The notes under the pieces were generated by a model, which saw only the letters and a program-made list of their open reading frames with translations, had not been told where the DNA came from and did not search any database. The position numbers were made by a program, and so were the translations under genes. Shown one piece after another: positions 8,054 to 17,215 of a DNA stretch of 64,000 nucleotides (position 1 is the stretch's first letter; every line of letters begins with the position of its first letter). This stretch comes from an uncultured Bacteroidota bacterium (GTDB taxonomy: Bacteria > Bacteroidota > Bacteroidia > Flavobacteriales > Flavobacteriaceae), in assembly GCA_902597545.1 (NCBI GenBank), contig CACJYD010000004.1, positions 1-64,000 on the forward strand, written 5' to 3'.

Positions 8054-8833
8054 TTAGTTCTGTTGAAAATGAGAATACAACATGGTCATTTTATCACCAA
8101 TAACTCTTTTTCTTGATGCAACACCGTTTTTAACTAACATTTGATGAGTAAACAATGAGCTATCTGGATGTTCATATTCAGAGGCTCCATCCTTAAGGAT
8201 ATCAAGTGTAAAATGTGTAACTTCTTGATTAGCATTTTTGCTTCTATTTATAACTTTATTAAATTCCCACCATGCTTGTAAACCAGCATTAGTTCTTTTT
8301 TCATGCCAATCTTTAAAAAATTTCATTTCATAATTTTCATAATCATCATTTAAGGCTTGGAATCCATTAAATCTAAAGTCAAGACTCTGACCTTCTTCAG
8401 GTGCACTCCACATAGTGTTATCTAATCTTTCAACCAAAAAGTTTCTAGTTTCTTTCCTTACAGTGGGTGTTTTTTCCCAAGCTTTTTCAAACTTTCTTTT
8501 GGACATCTTTCCTTTATATACCTTCATTGCCAACTCTTTCCAATTTGTTTGCTTTTTCCTTTGTTCATCATCTTTAAAACCATTGAATACAATATAGTCT
8601 GGTTTTTTCATGGATTCTGCATTTGTGGAATCTTTTTCAACCTTAAAAACAACCCAAAAATCTTGGATATCATCAGCTATTGCTTGTTTTTTAACTTCAG
8701 ACCATAATTCTTCAACTGAAAGATAATCTTCTTCCATTCCATCATTAACCCATATAGCCTCATAAGAAATCAATTGCGAGGATGAAAATGATAAAGACAG
8801 AATAAATATTATTGATAGTATTTGTTTTTTCAT
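8054..8833 (-). CDS. Secreted protein of unknown function, first of a tandem paralog pair (259 aa)
   Basis: The signal peptide is MKKQILSIIFILSLSFSSSQ. The mature protein has the same backbone as the following gene: 'YLSVEELWSEVKKQAIADD', 'MKKPDYIVFNGFKDDEQRKK', 'LVERLDNTMWS', 'QALNDDYENYEMKFFKD', 'AWWEFNKV' and 'GVASRKRV'. This indicates a local duplication followed by divergence. The conserved Trp, Asp-Asp-Tyr and Trp-Trp-Glu-Phe-Asn positions are likely structural or ligand-binding. There are no Cys pairs and no known catalytic motif. The upstream 135-base gap to the divergent endonuclease-like gene probably holds the operon promoter. Confidence 0.7.
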   Translation of the reverse strand: MKKQILSIIFILSLSFSSSQLISYEAIWVNDGMEEDYLSVEELWSEVKKQAIADDIQDFWVVFKVEKDSTNAESMKKPDYIVFNGFKDDEQRKKQTNWKELAMKVYKGKMSKRKFEKAWEKTPTVRKETRNFLVERLDNTMWSAPEEGQSLDFRFNGFQALNDDYENYEMKFFKDWHEKRTNAGLQAWWEFNKVINRSKNANQEVTHFTLDILKDGASEYEHPDSSLFTHQMLVKNGVASRKRVIGDKMTMLYSHFQQN

Positions 8834-8968
8834 AATATATTTTTTTATGAAATTAAGCTTATTTAAAATTACTGAGATTAATTCTATGTTAAATAATTAA
8901 AATGGTTGATAACATTTTAATTTATCACTTTAAAAAATTCTAAATTTTCAAAAAAATTTATAAAATTT

Positions 8969-10027
8969 ATGAATATTAATAATGTTAGTGTGAAAAGTAT
9001 AATTCTAATTTTGTTTTTTTTCCTTAGTGTTAGTGCACAAGAAAAAAAATATATTCTAAATACTGTTGCGTTCTATAATGTTGAAAATCTTTTTGATATA
9101 AATGATGACCCAAATAATGGTTGGGATGAGGCTAGAACACCAGAGGGAGAAGACAAATGGACTGAAAAAAAATATAATATAAAACTTAATAACCTTGCAA
9201 AGGTTTTACCAATTATAGGCTCAGATGTAACAAATAGTCATCCCGCTATTTTAGGACTTTGTGAGGTTGAAAATAAACAAGTACTAATTGACTTAGTTTC
9301 AACAGAGAAAATGAAAGATCTTAATTATGGAATTATTCACTTTGATTCCAAAGATTGGAGAGGTATTGATGTCGCACTACTTTTTGATACAACTAAATTT
9401 ATCCCCAGAAAAGCAAAAGCTTATCCTTTAGAAGTTGAATATAAAGGTAAACCAAGTTTTTCAAGAGATGTACTTGTTGTTTTTGGTTTTTTGGAAAAAG
9501 AACCAATTAATTTTATTGTAAATCACTGGCCTAGTAGAGGAGGTGGTCAACCTAGTATTGCTCAAAGATTTAAAGCTGGTGAATTAAACAGAAGAATCAT
9601 TGATTCTATTTTATCTATAAATCCAAAATCTAAAATTATTTCTATGGGCGATTTTAATGATGATCCAGGTGATCCAAGCATTAAAGTTGCACTAAAAACA
9701 AAATCTGATAGAAATGCAACTAAGCTTAATGAGATGTATAATCCCATGGAATTTCTTCATGAAGAAAAATACTACTGGACTTATCTATATAAAGGCAAAG
9801 GGAATATGCTTGACCAATTAATTGTTTCTGGATCATTAATAGAAGAAAACAGCAAATTAAGATTTCTTAAAGCAGGGGTATTTAACAAAAAATGGTTATT
9901 AAATGGCAGGGATAAAGGTAGGTGGGCAGGTTATCCTACTCCAAATGTAATTTATGGTAAATTTGATCCTAATGGATATAGTGATCACCTACCAGTTTTT
10001 CTTTATTTAGCTAAAGAAATTGATTGA
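8969..10027 (+). CDS. Secreted endonuclease/exonuclease/phosphatase-fold protein
   Basis: A 352-aa protein with a signal peptide (LFFFLSVSAQ) and the EEP fold. 'VAFYNVENLFD' is the N-terminal metal-ligand Asn region. 'LGLCEVENKQVL' holds the catalytic Glu, 'NHWPSRGGG' the His, 'SMGDFNDDP' the Asp/Asn pair, and 'GYSDHLPVF' the C-terminal Asp-His. All catalytic positions seem present. Bacteroidetes secrete many such proteins; they may cleave extracellular DNA or phosphate diesters. Its last 21 bases overlap, on the opposite strand, the end of the glycosyltransferase gene. A role in phosphate or nucleotide scavenging is possible but not shown. Confidence 0.88.
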   Translation: MNINNVSVKSIILILFFFLSVSAQEKKYILNTVAFYNVENLFDINDDPNNGWDEARTPEGEDKWTEKKYNIKLNNLAKVLPIIGSDVTNSHPAILGLCEVENKQVLIDLVSTEKMKDLNYGIIHFDSKDWRGIDVALLFDTTKFIPRKAKAYPLEVEYKGKPSFSRDVLVVFGFLEKEPINFIVNHWPSRGGGQPSIAQRFKAGELNRRIIDSILSINPKSKIISMGDFNDDPGDPSIKVALKTKSDRNATKLNEMYNPMEFLHEEKYYWTYLYKGKGNMLDQLIVSGSLIEENSKLRFLKAGVFNKKWLLNGRDKGRWAGYPTPNVIYGKFDPNGYSDHLPVFLYLAKEID

Positions 10028-10984
10028 TGATTTTTTTTGACCAGAAAAATTAAAAAACTTTTCCATTACCAAAAGAGATATAATTTTTTCATCATTTTCA
10101 TCTCTAAACTGATTAACATAATTATTAGCATTTGAAGAAATTTCTTTTAACTTATCTAAATTTTTAATGTAATACTCTAACTTATCGTTTAAGTCAGAGT
10201 AATCATCTTTAATTTCTATATAATGAAAATTAGGAATTAATGTAGCTTCCATAAACCAGGATTCAAACTTTGGTTTTGGCATTACAGCAACTGAATTTGA
10301 GGACATGACCCATTTCAAATTAGACGCTACATCATTTCCCTCAATACATAAAATAAATTTATGCTTTAAATGATAGTCAATCGATACCTTTTTTTTAAAC
10401 CATTGATCATGTTTTGTCCCTGTATTTATTTGCCCTAAATCACAGTAAGGATTATTAAAATATTTAGCGTAAAAATCAATTCTTTGCCTTTGATGAACAG
10501 CAGCTCTTCCAAACAAAATGTCTTTTTTTTTCTCAATTGGAATAATATCATTTACATATAAAAAGTGTCTTACTTTGTTAAGTTTTAGAATAATTGAGTT
10601 TTTATTTTTAGTATTAATTGGCCTTGATTTAACAAATGAAACCTCTTTAGGGACATAGTTAATATCACCAAATAGAAAATTAGCTTTTAAAGATTGTGTA
10701 AAATATTTTGTGATTGAATAAGTATCAAAAAAATAGGTTTTCCCTTTCTTCTTAATTTTTAAATGAGATAATTTTGGCCAGAATTTATTACTAGATATTT
10801 TGCTTTCTAACTTATTATAATAATTAACTCTTTTTAGGATATAATCTAATTTATAGTCCGGTATTGAAATTAAAAGGCTTTGTAGTTTATTCTTAAAAAG
10901 AAATTTTGGAATTAGTAAAGAAAAAAAACCCTTGAAATAATATAAAAACTTATTGTTCTTAAAATTTTTTTTAATTACTATCAT
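10007..10984 (-). CDS. Glycosyltransferase, GT90-like (CAP10/LPS-modifying type)
   Basis: The C-terminal half matches the CAP10/GT90 pattern: 'AAVHQRQRIDF', 'HKFILCIEGNDVASNLKWVMSSNSVAVMPKP', 'FESWFMEATLIPNFHYIEIKDDYSDLNDKLEYY', then a helix with 'SSNANNYVNQFRD'. Members transfer sugars (often xylose) to surface polysaccharide, LPS or protein. The N-terminal 100 residues are basic and hydrophobic and could associate with the membrane. No other cell-surface polysaccharide genes are next to it, so it is an orphan here. The end overlaps convergently by 21 bases with the endonuclease-like gene. Confidence 0.83.
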   Translation of the reverse strand: MIVIKKNFKNNKFLYYFKGFFSLLIPKFLFKNKLQSLLISIPDYKLDYILKRVNYYNKLESKISSNKFWPKLSHLKIKKKGKTYFFDTYSITKYFTQSLKANFLFGDINYVPKEVSFVKSRPINTKNKNSIILKLNKVRHFLYVNDIIPIEKKKDILFGRAAVHQRQRIDFYAKYFNNPYCDLGQINTGTKHDQWFKKKVSIDYHLKHKFILCIEGNDVASNLKWVMSSNSVAVMPKPKFESWFMEATLIPNFHYIEIKDDYSDLNDKLEYYIKNLDKLKEISSNANNYVNQFRDENDEKIISLLVMEKFFNFSGQKKSSINFFS

Positions 10985-11032
10985 TATACCCCCAAAAGGT
11001 ACAAATTAAATATTTTTAATGCTTATTTTTAA

Positions 11033-11842
11033 ATGATGAGAATTTTAAAATTAATAAGGAGCTTTGGAAAAATTAATAAAGATTATTATAAGTATGCCTT
11101 TATTGAAATTTTTTTAATCATTATTGGTATTTTGATAGCTTTAGAAGTTAACAATGCTAATGAAAATAGAAAATTAAAATTAGAGGAAAAGAAAACACTT
11201 TTAGCATTTCACAATGAGGTATCATCTAGCCTACTCAATCTAAATTTAGTTTTGGATAAAAAAAGAGGAATTGTTAATTCTGACCGAGAAATTTTAAAAT
11301 ATACAGGGCCAAACGGAAGATGGAATTCAGAATTTAAATTAGATAGTTTAATTTATCATGTTGCCACGGCAGGATGGAGGCATGTTCCTCAGGAAGGAGT
11401 ATTAAATGAAATAATTAATAACGGTAAACTATCAATTATAAATGATGAAAAAATAAAATCCCAAATTGCATCATTACCTAAAGCATTTTCACAAATTCTT
11501 GAAAATGATAGAATAAATAGATTGTACATAAACACGTACATTATACCTTTTCTAAGTAAATCAACCTCACTTAAAAATATGACAAACTTTGATAAAACAT
11601 TTGAATACTCAAATAACTCTTTAGGTTTTACAAAATTTAATTTTTATGAAGTTGATATTTTGAGAAACAGAGAGTTTGAAAATATGCTATCATGGCAATC
11701 TCAGTACATGAAATTTGGAATTGAATTTCTTGAAAAACTCAAGATTAAATATGTCGAAATTCAAAAGATGATTGAAATTAAATATCCAAAAGTCGATTAT
11801 AAAAATCTAAATGAAAATCTTGACAGAGGTGTCTGGAATTAA
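11033..11842 (+). CDS. DUF6090 family membrane protein (269 aa)
   Basis: The N-terminal layout is characteristic of DUF6090: a basic start (IRSFGKINKDYYKYAFIE), one transmembrane helix (IFLIIIGILIALEVNNANE), then a long charged, largely helical domain ending in 'NRKLKLEEKKTLLAFHNEV' and beyond. Function is unknown. The single anchor probably leaves the rest in the periplasm. Two ATGs in tandem (11033, 11036) make the exact start uncertain by one residue. A second protein of the same kind lies at 41909-42610. The gene converges on the cryptochrome gene with 8 bases between stops. Confidence 0.72.
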   Translation: MMRILKLIRSFGKINKDYYKYAFIEIFLIIIGILIALEVNNANENRKLKLEEKKTLLAFHNEVSSSLLNLNLVLDKKRGIVNSDREILKYTGPNGRWNSEFKLDSLIYHVATAGWRHVPQEGVLNEIINNGKLSIINDEKIKSQIASLPKAFSQILENDRINRLYINTYIIPFLSKSTSLKNMTNFDKTFEYSNNSLGFTKFNFYEVDILRNREFENMLSWQSQYMKFGIEFLEKLKIKYVEIQKMIEIKYPKVDYKNLNENLDRGVWN

Positions 11843-11850
11843 AGTTTATT

Positions 11851-13170
11851 TTAAAAAATTCTAGTTTGTAACCACATCTTTTGGTATTTATTAGTTGGAT
11901 CATATCTTTCTGCCTGAAATTTTATATTGAATTTTCTATCACGAGGATCATTACCAACACCTGAGACATACATCCAATTTCCATAATTACTATGTACGTC
12001 ATAATCAATTAATTGTGATTCAAAATATCTTGCACCCCATCTCCAATCAAGATTCAATTCCTTAGCTAAATAACTAGCAACATTTTGTCTTCCTCTATTA
12101 CTCATCCAGCCTGTATATTTAAGCTCCAACATATTAGCATTTACAAAAGGTTCATTTGTCAATCCATTTACCCATTTATTAAATATTTTAATATCTGTGC
12201 TCCACTGATAATCTTTCTCCAAAATACCTCCAATTTTAAATATTTTATTTCCATACTTCATAGATATATATTTAAAAAAATCTCTCCAAATTAATTCAAA
12301 AATCAACCAATATGTTGACTGATTTTTTAAAATATTTTTTTCATAATCCTTTATTTCCCAGAATATTTCACGTGCAGAAATTGATCCATTTGAAAGCCAT
12401 GATGAAAATTTTGAACTGTAGTCTTGGCCAATTAATCCATTTCTAGTTTGTTTATAAAAATTTATTTTTTTTGATTGCCACAAATAAAAGTCTAACCTTT
12501 CTTTAGCTGCATTACAGCCTCCTTTGAATTTGAATGCACTCCTTGAATCCATTTCAAAATCTTCAAGACCTAAATCTGATAGGCTTGGAATTAAGTAATC
12601 ATCCTTCAACAAATTATCATCTAATAATTTTTTAGGTGATTCAACTAAGTCTTTTACTTTTAATTTTTTTTCACAATGCTTTCTAAAATTTGTAAAAACA
12701 TTAGAGATATTATTAATGTCTAGATCATCCGGATCGTATAAAAACTGACTATAAAATGACTTAAAATTTTTATCATTGCATTTACTCTTTAATTGATCCT
12801 CTTCATCAACTTCTTCTTGTGTCCACTCTTTTTGGAAGAAAATATTTTTAATTTTTTGTTGTGAAATAATCTTGGTTAATTCCTCAACTGGATCTCCAAT
12901 TTTAATAATTAATGTAACATTAATTTTTTTTAAATCTTCTTTAAGATTTTCAATAGTTTCTAACAGAAATTTAGCTCTAAACTTATCAATCTTTGGAAAT
13001 CCAAGATTGGTCATTTTAAACATTGATGAATTAAAACAATAAAATCCTATTACTTTTCCTGAAATCGATAATGCTGAATTAATTCCTGGATGATCATTAA
13101 TTCTTAAATCATTTCTAAACCAAATTAAAGAGTTAGTTACCTCTACATCTTTTACTGCAATACTTGACAT
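11851..13170 (-). CDS. Cryptochrome DASH / photolyase family flavoprotein
   Basis: A 439-aa flavoprotein with the N-terminal photolyase domain ([16 protein letters not shown]), normally binding an antenna cofactor, and the C-terminal FAD domain. Diagnostic pieces are '[15 protein letters not shown]', '[21 protein letters not shown]', '[15 protein letters not shown]' and '[20 protein letters not shown]', followed by '[25 protein letters not shown]'. The [10 protein letters not shown] stretch is typical of the DASH group, whose members repair cyclobutane dimers, mainly in single-stranded DNA, or sense blue light. The ATG at 13170 lies inside the preceding DUF2256 gene (38-base overlap). No later in-frame ATG precedes the domain, so this start is likely right. 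Confidence 0.93.
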   Translation of the reverse strand: MSSIAVKDVEVTNSLIWFRNDLRINDHPGINSALSISGKVIGFYCFNSSMFKMTNLGFPKIDKFRAKFLLETIENLKEDLKKINVTLIIKIGDPVEELTKIISQQKIKNIFFQKEWTQEEVDEEDQLKSKCNDKNFKSFYSQFLYDPDDLDINNISNVFTNFRKHCEKKLKVKDLVESPKKLLDDNLLKDDYLIPSLSDLGLEDFEMDSRSAFKFKGGCNAAKERLDFYLWQSKKINFYKQTRNGLIGQDYSSKFSSWLSNGSISAREIFWEIKDYEKNILKNQSTYWLIFELIWRDFFKYISMKYGNKIFKIGGILEKDYQWSTDIKIFNKWVNGLTNEPFVNANMLELKYTGWMSNRGRQNVASYLAKELNLDWRWGARYFESQLIDYDVHSNYGNWMYVSGVGNDPRDRKFNIKFQAERYDPTNKYQKMWLQTRIF

Positions 13171-13258
13171 TTTCCCAATTTTTTTCCCACTTTTTTCTCC
13201 ACGTAAAAGGTCTATTACAAACAGGACAAACTTTAGAGGGTAGATTACTTTTTTTCAA
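13133..13258 (-). CDS. DUF2256-type zinc-ribbon small protein (41 aa)
   Basis: A TTG-started frame gives a 41-residue protein with '[18 protein letters not shown]' and 'VKYCSKRC', that is CxxC ... CxxxC spacing, which should bind one zinc. This matches the small DUF2256 family that is commonly found beside photolyase or cryptochrome genes. The start overlaps the 3' end of the IDO-like gene by 14 bases and the end overlaps the DASH cryptochrome start by 38 bases, in different frames, so the three are almost certainly one transcript. No ATG is available in this frame; an upstream TAA limits the start to ATA or TTG, and TTG gives the normal MKK-like beginning. Confidence 0.85.
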   Translation of the reverse strand: MKKSNLPSKVCPVCNRPFTWRKKWEKNWENVKYCSKRCRGN

Positions 13259-14678
13259 TATTTATATCTTCTAATTTGAATTTTTTATTCAATTCAAAAA
13301 CTTTGCCAGGATTATAATTAGAATCACTTACTATATTGAGTTGTTTTTCGAGAAGTTTTACTTTATGTTGTAGTGTATTTGTTGATTCTGTATAAATTTT
13401 ATTTTGTTCTAAATTAAAATTTCTGTTCATTGAATGAATTTCATTAAGTATGATCTCAATAAAGTTTAGAACAGATTTTATTTGATTAGGAATCCAGCTT
13501 ATAATTGGTGTTCCACCAGTAGCTTTCGTGTACTTTGTATTAGCCATAATATATTTTTGAACGAATTGCCAATGACCATTTCTGAACTTATATATTTCCT
13601 CAACAATAGCAAGCAAATAACACATACCAATAGAATTTTTTTCTTTTTTTAGATAATGAAAAATAGATCCTCCGCTTAATGAATCAATTGTGTTTTTTAA
13701 ATCAATAAAAAAATTCTGAATGCATTTGGGTCTGTAAGTTCTTAGATCTAAAAGATATTTAGTTAATTGATTATCAGGATAGAAATTAGTTACTCCAGTA
13801 AAAATATCTTCCATAGGAATGATATTATCTTGAGCTCCTGTTTGACCTCTAAATTTCTTAGGTTCATCCCACACTCCCTCATAAATTAAGCCATCATCAA
13901 ATATTTCATCATTTCCCTTTATACCCATGATAAATATCCTAAAATCATTATAATACTTCCATCTTGATGCTACCCACATGTCTTTTCTCCTATCATTTAC
14001 AAGTTCCATTGAATGAAAGTTTTGTTTTAAATTTTTATTAAGATCTTCATTGTTGTTATTGGAAATGGCCTTCAAAGCTTGTAAGACTGAACCAACCAGC
14101 TTTGGTGAATGCTGATTAATATCAACATGATTCATTATAAATCCTGATTCATCAGTAGTTCCAGAAAATTTCACACACTGATCAAGATTTGACCAGTGAA
14201 AACCTTTTGATTCATCAATAAATTTATAGTTTCCTAAAGAATATGCATAATGATAATCTAACCAAGGATATACATCTAACTTTTCTGCTACCTTAACAAA
14301 AGGTTGTGCTATTTGTATTGGTAAAAATTGTCTTGCTTTCCCATATTTCTTTGTCTTTACAAACTGTTGATATGAAAGTTCTAAGGTATATGCAGAAGCT
14401 AAAAAACAATATCCTCTGTATAGCGCTTGAATAACCATAATATCAGTTTCATTTTTAACTATGTCAAAATAATTTGTGAGCTCTTCAACCTCAACTTTTA
14501 TTTTATTAGGAATAGCTAAATATCCTTTGGATCCATCTTCTAAATTAACAGGCATTTTATCAAGTAATTTTTGTAAACCAAGATATCTTTCAGGGAGCTT
14601 TATAAGTGGATGATTTTTGGGTAAAAAACCATATTTTGAACCAACTTCAAAAAAATTATCTGAATAATTATTTTTCAT
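13245..14678 (-). CDS. Indoleamine 2,3-dioxygenase-like heme protein (477 aa)
   Basis: The protein matches the IDO superfamily: a helical N-terminal domain with '[15 protein letters not shown]' and '[15 protein letters not shown]'. The C-terminal core has '[17 protein letters not shown]' (aligned with the substrate-pocket Ser/Gln segment of IDO) and '[27 protein letters not shown]'. There the His of 'GHW' fits the proximal heme ligand and the Thr/Gly loop closes the active site. IDO opens the tryptophan indole ring to N-formylkynurenine. No other kynurenine-pathway gene is nearby, and bacterial IDO-like proteins are often weakly active on Trp, so the substrate is open. It leads into DUF2256 and cryptochrome. 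Confidence 0.82.
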   Translation of the reverse strand: MKNNYSDNFFEVGSKYGFLPKNHPLIKLPERYLGLQKLLDKMPVNLEDGSKGYLAIPNKIKVEVEELTNYFDIVKNETDIMVIQALYRGYCFLASAYTLELSYQQFVKTKKYGKARQFLPIQIAQPFVKVAEKLDVYPWLDYHYAYSLGNYKFIDESKGFHWSNLDQCVKFSGTTDESGFIMNHVDINQHSPKLVGSVLQALKAISNNNNEDLNKNLKQNFHSMELVNDRRKDMWVASRWKYYNDFRIFIMGIKGNDEIFDDGLIYEGVWDEPKKFRGQTGAQDNIIPMEDIFTGVTNFYPDNQLTKYLLDLRTYRPKCIQNFFIDLKNTIDSLSGGSIFHYLKKEKNSIGMCYLLAIVEEIYKFRNGHWQFVQKYIMANTKYTKATGGTPIISWIPNQIKSVLNFIEIILNEIHSMNRNFNLEQNKIYTESTNTLQHKVKLLEKQLNIVSDSNYNPGKVFELNKKFKLEDINIEKK

Positions 14679-14691
14679 CTATCTCAAATTT

Positions 14692-14868
14692 TTATTCTTC
14701 AAAAATTTGGTTAAATAACTTATTATCAACTCTAAAATAAAAACCATTTTCCTCGTGTAAACTGTTGTCAGGAAGTCCATTGAGCGTATGGAATTCTACA
14801 ATATGATTTTTAAAACTTTTAATATCCTTGATTTCATAAGGGTTACCATAAATATCATTAACTATCAT
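14692..14868 (-). CDS. Small protein of unknown function (58 aa) between DUF3784 and IDO-like genes
   Basis: An ATG-started frame overlaps the upstream membrane-protein stop as ATGA (14868-14865) and ends with TAA 14 bases before the IDO-like ATG. The product begins MIVNDIYGNPYEIKDIKS and is soluble, with an acidic/aromatic tail ending QIFEE. It has no Cys, signal or transmembrane segment. I recognise no family. The four-base coupling, convincing codon use and position filling an otherwise 186-base gap make it a likely real gene in the same operon. Confidence 0.62.
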   Translation of the reverse strand: MIVNDIYGNPYEIKDIKSFKNHIVEFHTLNGLPDNSLHEENGFYFRVDNKLFNQIFEE

Positions 14869-15218
14869 AACTTAAAATTTTTATATGATTTATAAATGAA
14901 ATATGGAAAAGGTAAGGTTATTGAAATACTGTATAAAATTATCATAGTCGAAAAATCAACTAAAAAATAGAATACAATAGCTAGTATAAGAGGATAAAAT
15001 GCAAGATTAATAAAAAATTTCTTAAAGAAAATAAGGTATGATTTCAAATCAAATTGTTCTCTTTCCTTTTGGGTCATTGTATTATATCCAGCTAACAAGT
15101 ATTTAGCATTTTTTTCATTTATGACTTTTGCACATCCTAAAAAAATAAGACTAGTAAAAAAAATTATTAAGAAAACAATGCCAATATCGCTTTGTAAAAA
15201 ATTTACTAAAAGATTCAT
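14865..15218 (-). CDS. DUF3784-like small membrane protein (117 aa)
   Basis: Three hydrophobic helices: residues about 11-31, a pair in 'FINLAFYPLILAIVFYFLV', and 'FSTMIILYSISITLPFPYFIY'. Between the first and second is 'LLAGYNTMTQKEREQFDLKSYLIFFKKF'. The 'AGYNTM..KEREQFD' piece is the hallmark of DUF3784 membrane proteins. Function is unknown. It is probably the first gene of the operon that continues with the 58-aa protein, IDO-like dioxygenase, DUF2256 and cryptochrome. The 133-base gap upstream, shared with the divergent YkuK gene, should hold its promoter. Confidence 0.75.
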   Translation of the reverse strand: MNLLVNFLQSDIGIVFLIIFFTSLIFLGCAKVINEKNAKYLLAGYNTMTQKEREQFDLKSYLIFFKKFFINLAFYPLILAIVFYFLVDFSTMIILYSISITLPFPYFIYKSYKNFKL

Positions 15219-15351
15219 TATCAGTGTAATATAGAAATAATTATTTTAACAATTTAAAAACATTCTTTTATTAACATCTATTGTCAATAATTTTCTAAAA
15301 TAAATTATCAAACTCTTATTTTAATTATTAAAAATTTAGGTATTTAGATAA

Positions 15352-15798
15352 ATGGTATTTAGAAATTCTAAAGGTCAAATCTTAGATCCTTTAAGTTATA
15401 CTTTACAAATTATTAATAACTATCCTGATGTTGAAATTCACATTGGTACAGACTCATATTCAGAATCAGATAATACGAGATATATAACTGCAATCGCATA
15501 CAGGTATAAAGAGGCAGGTGTTCATTATATATATTCAAAATTTAATGTCCCAAAAATTAATGACATATGGACAAGATTATGGAAAGAAACTGAAATGAGT
15601 CTTGAAATTGCCCAAAAACTAAGGCATCATCCAAAAGTTAATTTGGAAATAGATATGGACTACAATGAGGATAAAAGATTTTTTTCAAATAAACTGGTTC
15701 CTGTTGCTAAAGGATGGGCAAATTCACTTGGTTTTAAAGTCAATATTAAACCTTACAGACAAATTGCAACCTCAGCTGCCGATTACCTTTCGAAATAG
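15352..15798 (+). CDS. YkuK-family RNase H-like protein (DUF458)
   Basis: A 148-aa soluble protein with the YkuK/DUF458 pattern: 'EIHIGTDSYSE' (the Asp fits the first acidic residue of an RNase H-like site), 'ITAIAYRYKEAGVHYIYSKF', 'RLWKETEMSLEIAQKL' (conserved Glu) and 'VNLEIDMDYNE' (Asp), then a C-terminal 'GFKVNIKP'. Members have an RNase H fold but no established substrate. The HDAC-like gene follows 32 bases later and may be co-transcribed. Confidence 0.87.
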   Translation: MVFRNSKGQILDPLSYTLQIINNYPDVEIHIGTDSYSESDNTRYITAIAYRYKEAGVHYIYSKFNVPKINDIWTRLWKETEMSLEIAQKLRHHPKVNLEIDMDYNEDKRFFSNKLVPVAKGWANSLGFKVNIKPYRQIATSAADYLSK

Positions 15799-15830
15799 TT
15801 TTTCCTTTAATTTTATTCAATATTTGTATC

Positions 15831-16733
15831 ATGCTAAAAGTAGCTTTTGATAAATCATATAAACATCCCTTAGATGAGAATCATAGATTTCCGATGATTA
15901 AGTATGACCTTATTCCTGAGCAACTTTTAAGAGAGAATACATGCAATCATGAAAATTTTTTTTCACCATCACTATTGGAAGACAATCTAGCCTTATTAAC
16001 TCACTGTGAATATTACTATAAGAGATTCTCATCGCTTTTATTAACTAAAAAAGAAATAAGGCCAATAGGATTTCCCATGAGTAGAGAGCTTGTATATAGG
16101 GAGAAAAAGATAGCTAAAGGAACAATAGAATGTGTTGATTTTTCAATAAAGAATGGTATTTCAATGAATATTGCAGGTGGTACTCATCATGCATTTCGAG
16201 ACAGAGGTGAGGCCTTTTGCATGTTGAATGATCAAGCAATTGCTGCTAACTATTTACTGGAAAATAATAAAGCAAATAAAATATTAATTGTTGATTTGGA
16301 TGTTCATCAAGGTAATGGTACAGCTTCTATTTTTAATGAAAATAAAAATGTATTCACACTTTCGTTTCATGGTAAAAAAAATTATCCATTTAAAAAAGAA
16401 ATCAGTGATTTGGATGTTGACTTTCCTGACAACACAGATGATAAATTTTATTTAAGTAAACTAAATGAAATTCTTCCAAAAGTGGTTGACGAATTCGAGC
16501 CTGATTTTATGTTTTACCTTGCCGGAGTTGATGTATTAGAAAATGATAAACTAGGAAGGTTATCAATGACAATAAATGGGTGTAGAGAAAGAGATAGATT
16601 TGTTTTGAAACTTGCTAAAAAAAATAATATCCCTATTCAAATTAGCATGGGAGGAGGTTATTCAGTTAATATCAAAGATATTTTGGAAGCTCACTCTAAT
16701 ACATATAGGCTCGCACAGGAAATATTCTTTTAA
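15831..16733 (+). CDS. Histone deacetylase-family (acetoin/acetylpolyamine-type) hydrolase
   Basis: A 300-aa Zn-dependent deacetylase. Visible motifs are 'IAGGTHHAFRDRGEAFCMLND' (tandem His pair of the active site), 'ILIVDLDVHQGNGTASIF' (Asp and His zinc ligands), 'FYLAGVDVLENDKLGRLSMT' (second zinc Asp) and 'ISMGGGYS' (with a Tyr in the usual transition-state position). All catalytic residues look intact. The short length and the DVHQGNGTA sequence resemble the class IV-like bacterial group. Bacterial members act on acetylated small molecules such as polyamines, or on proteins; the substrate here is unknown. It converges on the MerC-like gene with 3 bases between. Confidence 0.92.
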   Translation: MLKVAFDKSYKHPLDENHRFPMIKYDLIPEQLLRENTCNHENFFSPSLLEDNLALLTHCEYYYKRFSSLLLTKKEIRPIGFPMSRELVYREKKIAKGTIECVDFSIKNGISMNIAGGTHHAFRDRGEAFCMLNDQAIAANYLLENNKANKILIVDLDVHQGNGTASIFNENKNVFTLSFHGKKNYPFKKEISDLDVDFPDNTDDKFYLSKLNEILPKVVDEFEPDFMFYLAGVDVLENDKLGRLSMTINGCRERDRFVLKLAKKNNIPIQISMGGGYSVNIKDILEAHSNTYRLAQEIFF

Positions 16734-16736
16734 TCT

Positions 16737-17132
16737 TTAGTTTTTAGGAGCACAACATTCCTCATCATCACATTGACAATACTTAAGATTGTAAATATGA
16801 AGACCTGCAAGAAATGCAGCAGCAGAGTAATTTAAAACCTCTGGTACATGTAAAAAATGAAACTCCTCATTAACAATTGAAAGGGTTAAAAGAGAAAAAC
16901 CTATCCAAAGTAAAGGTTTCATTATTTTTCTAGATGTTTTTTTTACTGAATTATAAACAGCAATAAAAGAAACTGAAATAAAAAGGATATTTAAACTCGA
17001 CCACCACCATATTGGAGATAAAAAAAGTAAGGGAGTAAGTACGCAATGAGCCAAACATAGTGAACTCGAAGTTGCACCAAAAATATCAGAGTTTTTTAAT
17101 TCAATTATTTTCATTTTTGCTAGTTTATGCAA
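16737..17132 (-). CDS. MerC-domain membrane protein
   Basis: A 131-aa protein with four hydrophobic helices. The MerC start 'DIFGATSSSLCLAHCVLTPLLFL' has the Cys pair that takes up mercuric ion in true MerC. The C-terminus 'YCQCDDEECCAPKN' is a short Cys/Asp-rich tail that could bind metal. Bacteroidetes carry many MerC-like proteins outside mer operons; no merA, merR or other mer gene is nearby, so a general metal role is safer than mercury resistance. ATGs at 17132 and 17114 are both possible; the second begins just ahead of the conserved domain. Confidence 0.82.
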   Translation of the reverse strand: MHKLAKMKIIELKNSDIFGATSSSLCLAHCVLTPLLFLSPIWWWSSLNILFISVSFIAVYNSVKKTSRKIMKPLLWIGFSLLTLSIVNEEFHFLHVPEVLNYSAAAFLAGLHIYNLKYCQCDDEECCAPKN

Positions 17133-17215
17133 ATGAACAAATTTATTTTCTATTACCCAATCAAATGAAATGATTTGTTAGATTACATTAAATTATAATA
17201 CATTTATAAACCACA

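Noticed and set aside
13133..13258. Idea that DUF2256 and cryptochrome are a frameshifted fusion
   Set aside because: The DUF2256 frame ends in a proper TAA after its last Cys, and the cryptochrome has its own ATG; both are complete in family terms.
16737..17132. Mercury-resistance operon suggested by MerC-like protein
   Set aside because: No merR, merA, merP or merT around it; only a lone MerC-domain protein.
17165..17205. TTACATTAAAT-type sequence resembling a Pho box upstream of the SDR gene
   Set aside because: Only one good hexamer; the 11-bp neighbour does not match, and the downstream gene has no phosphate link.
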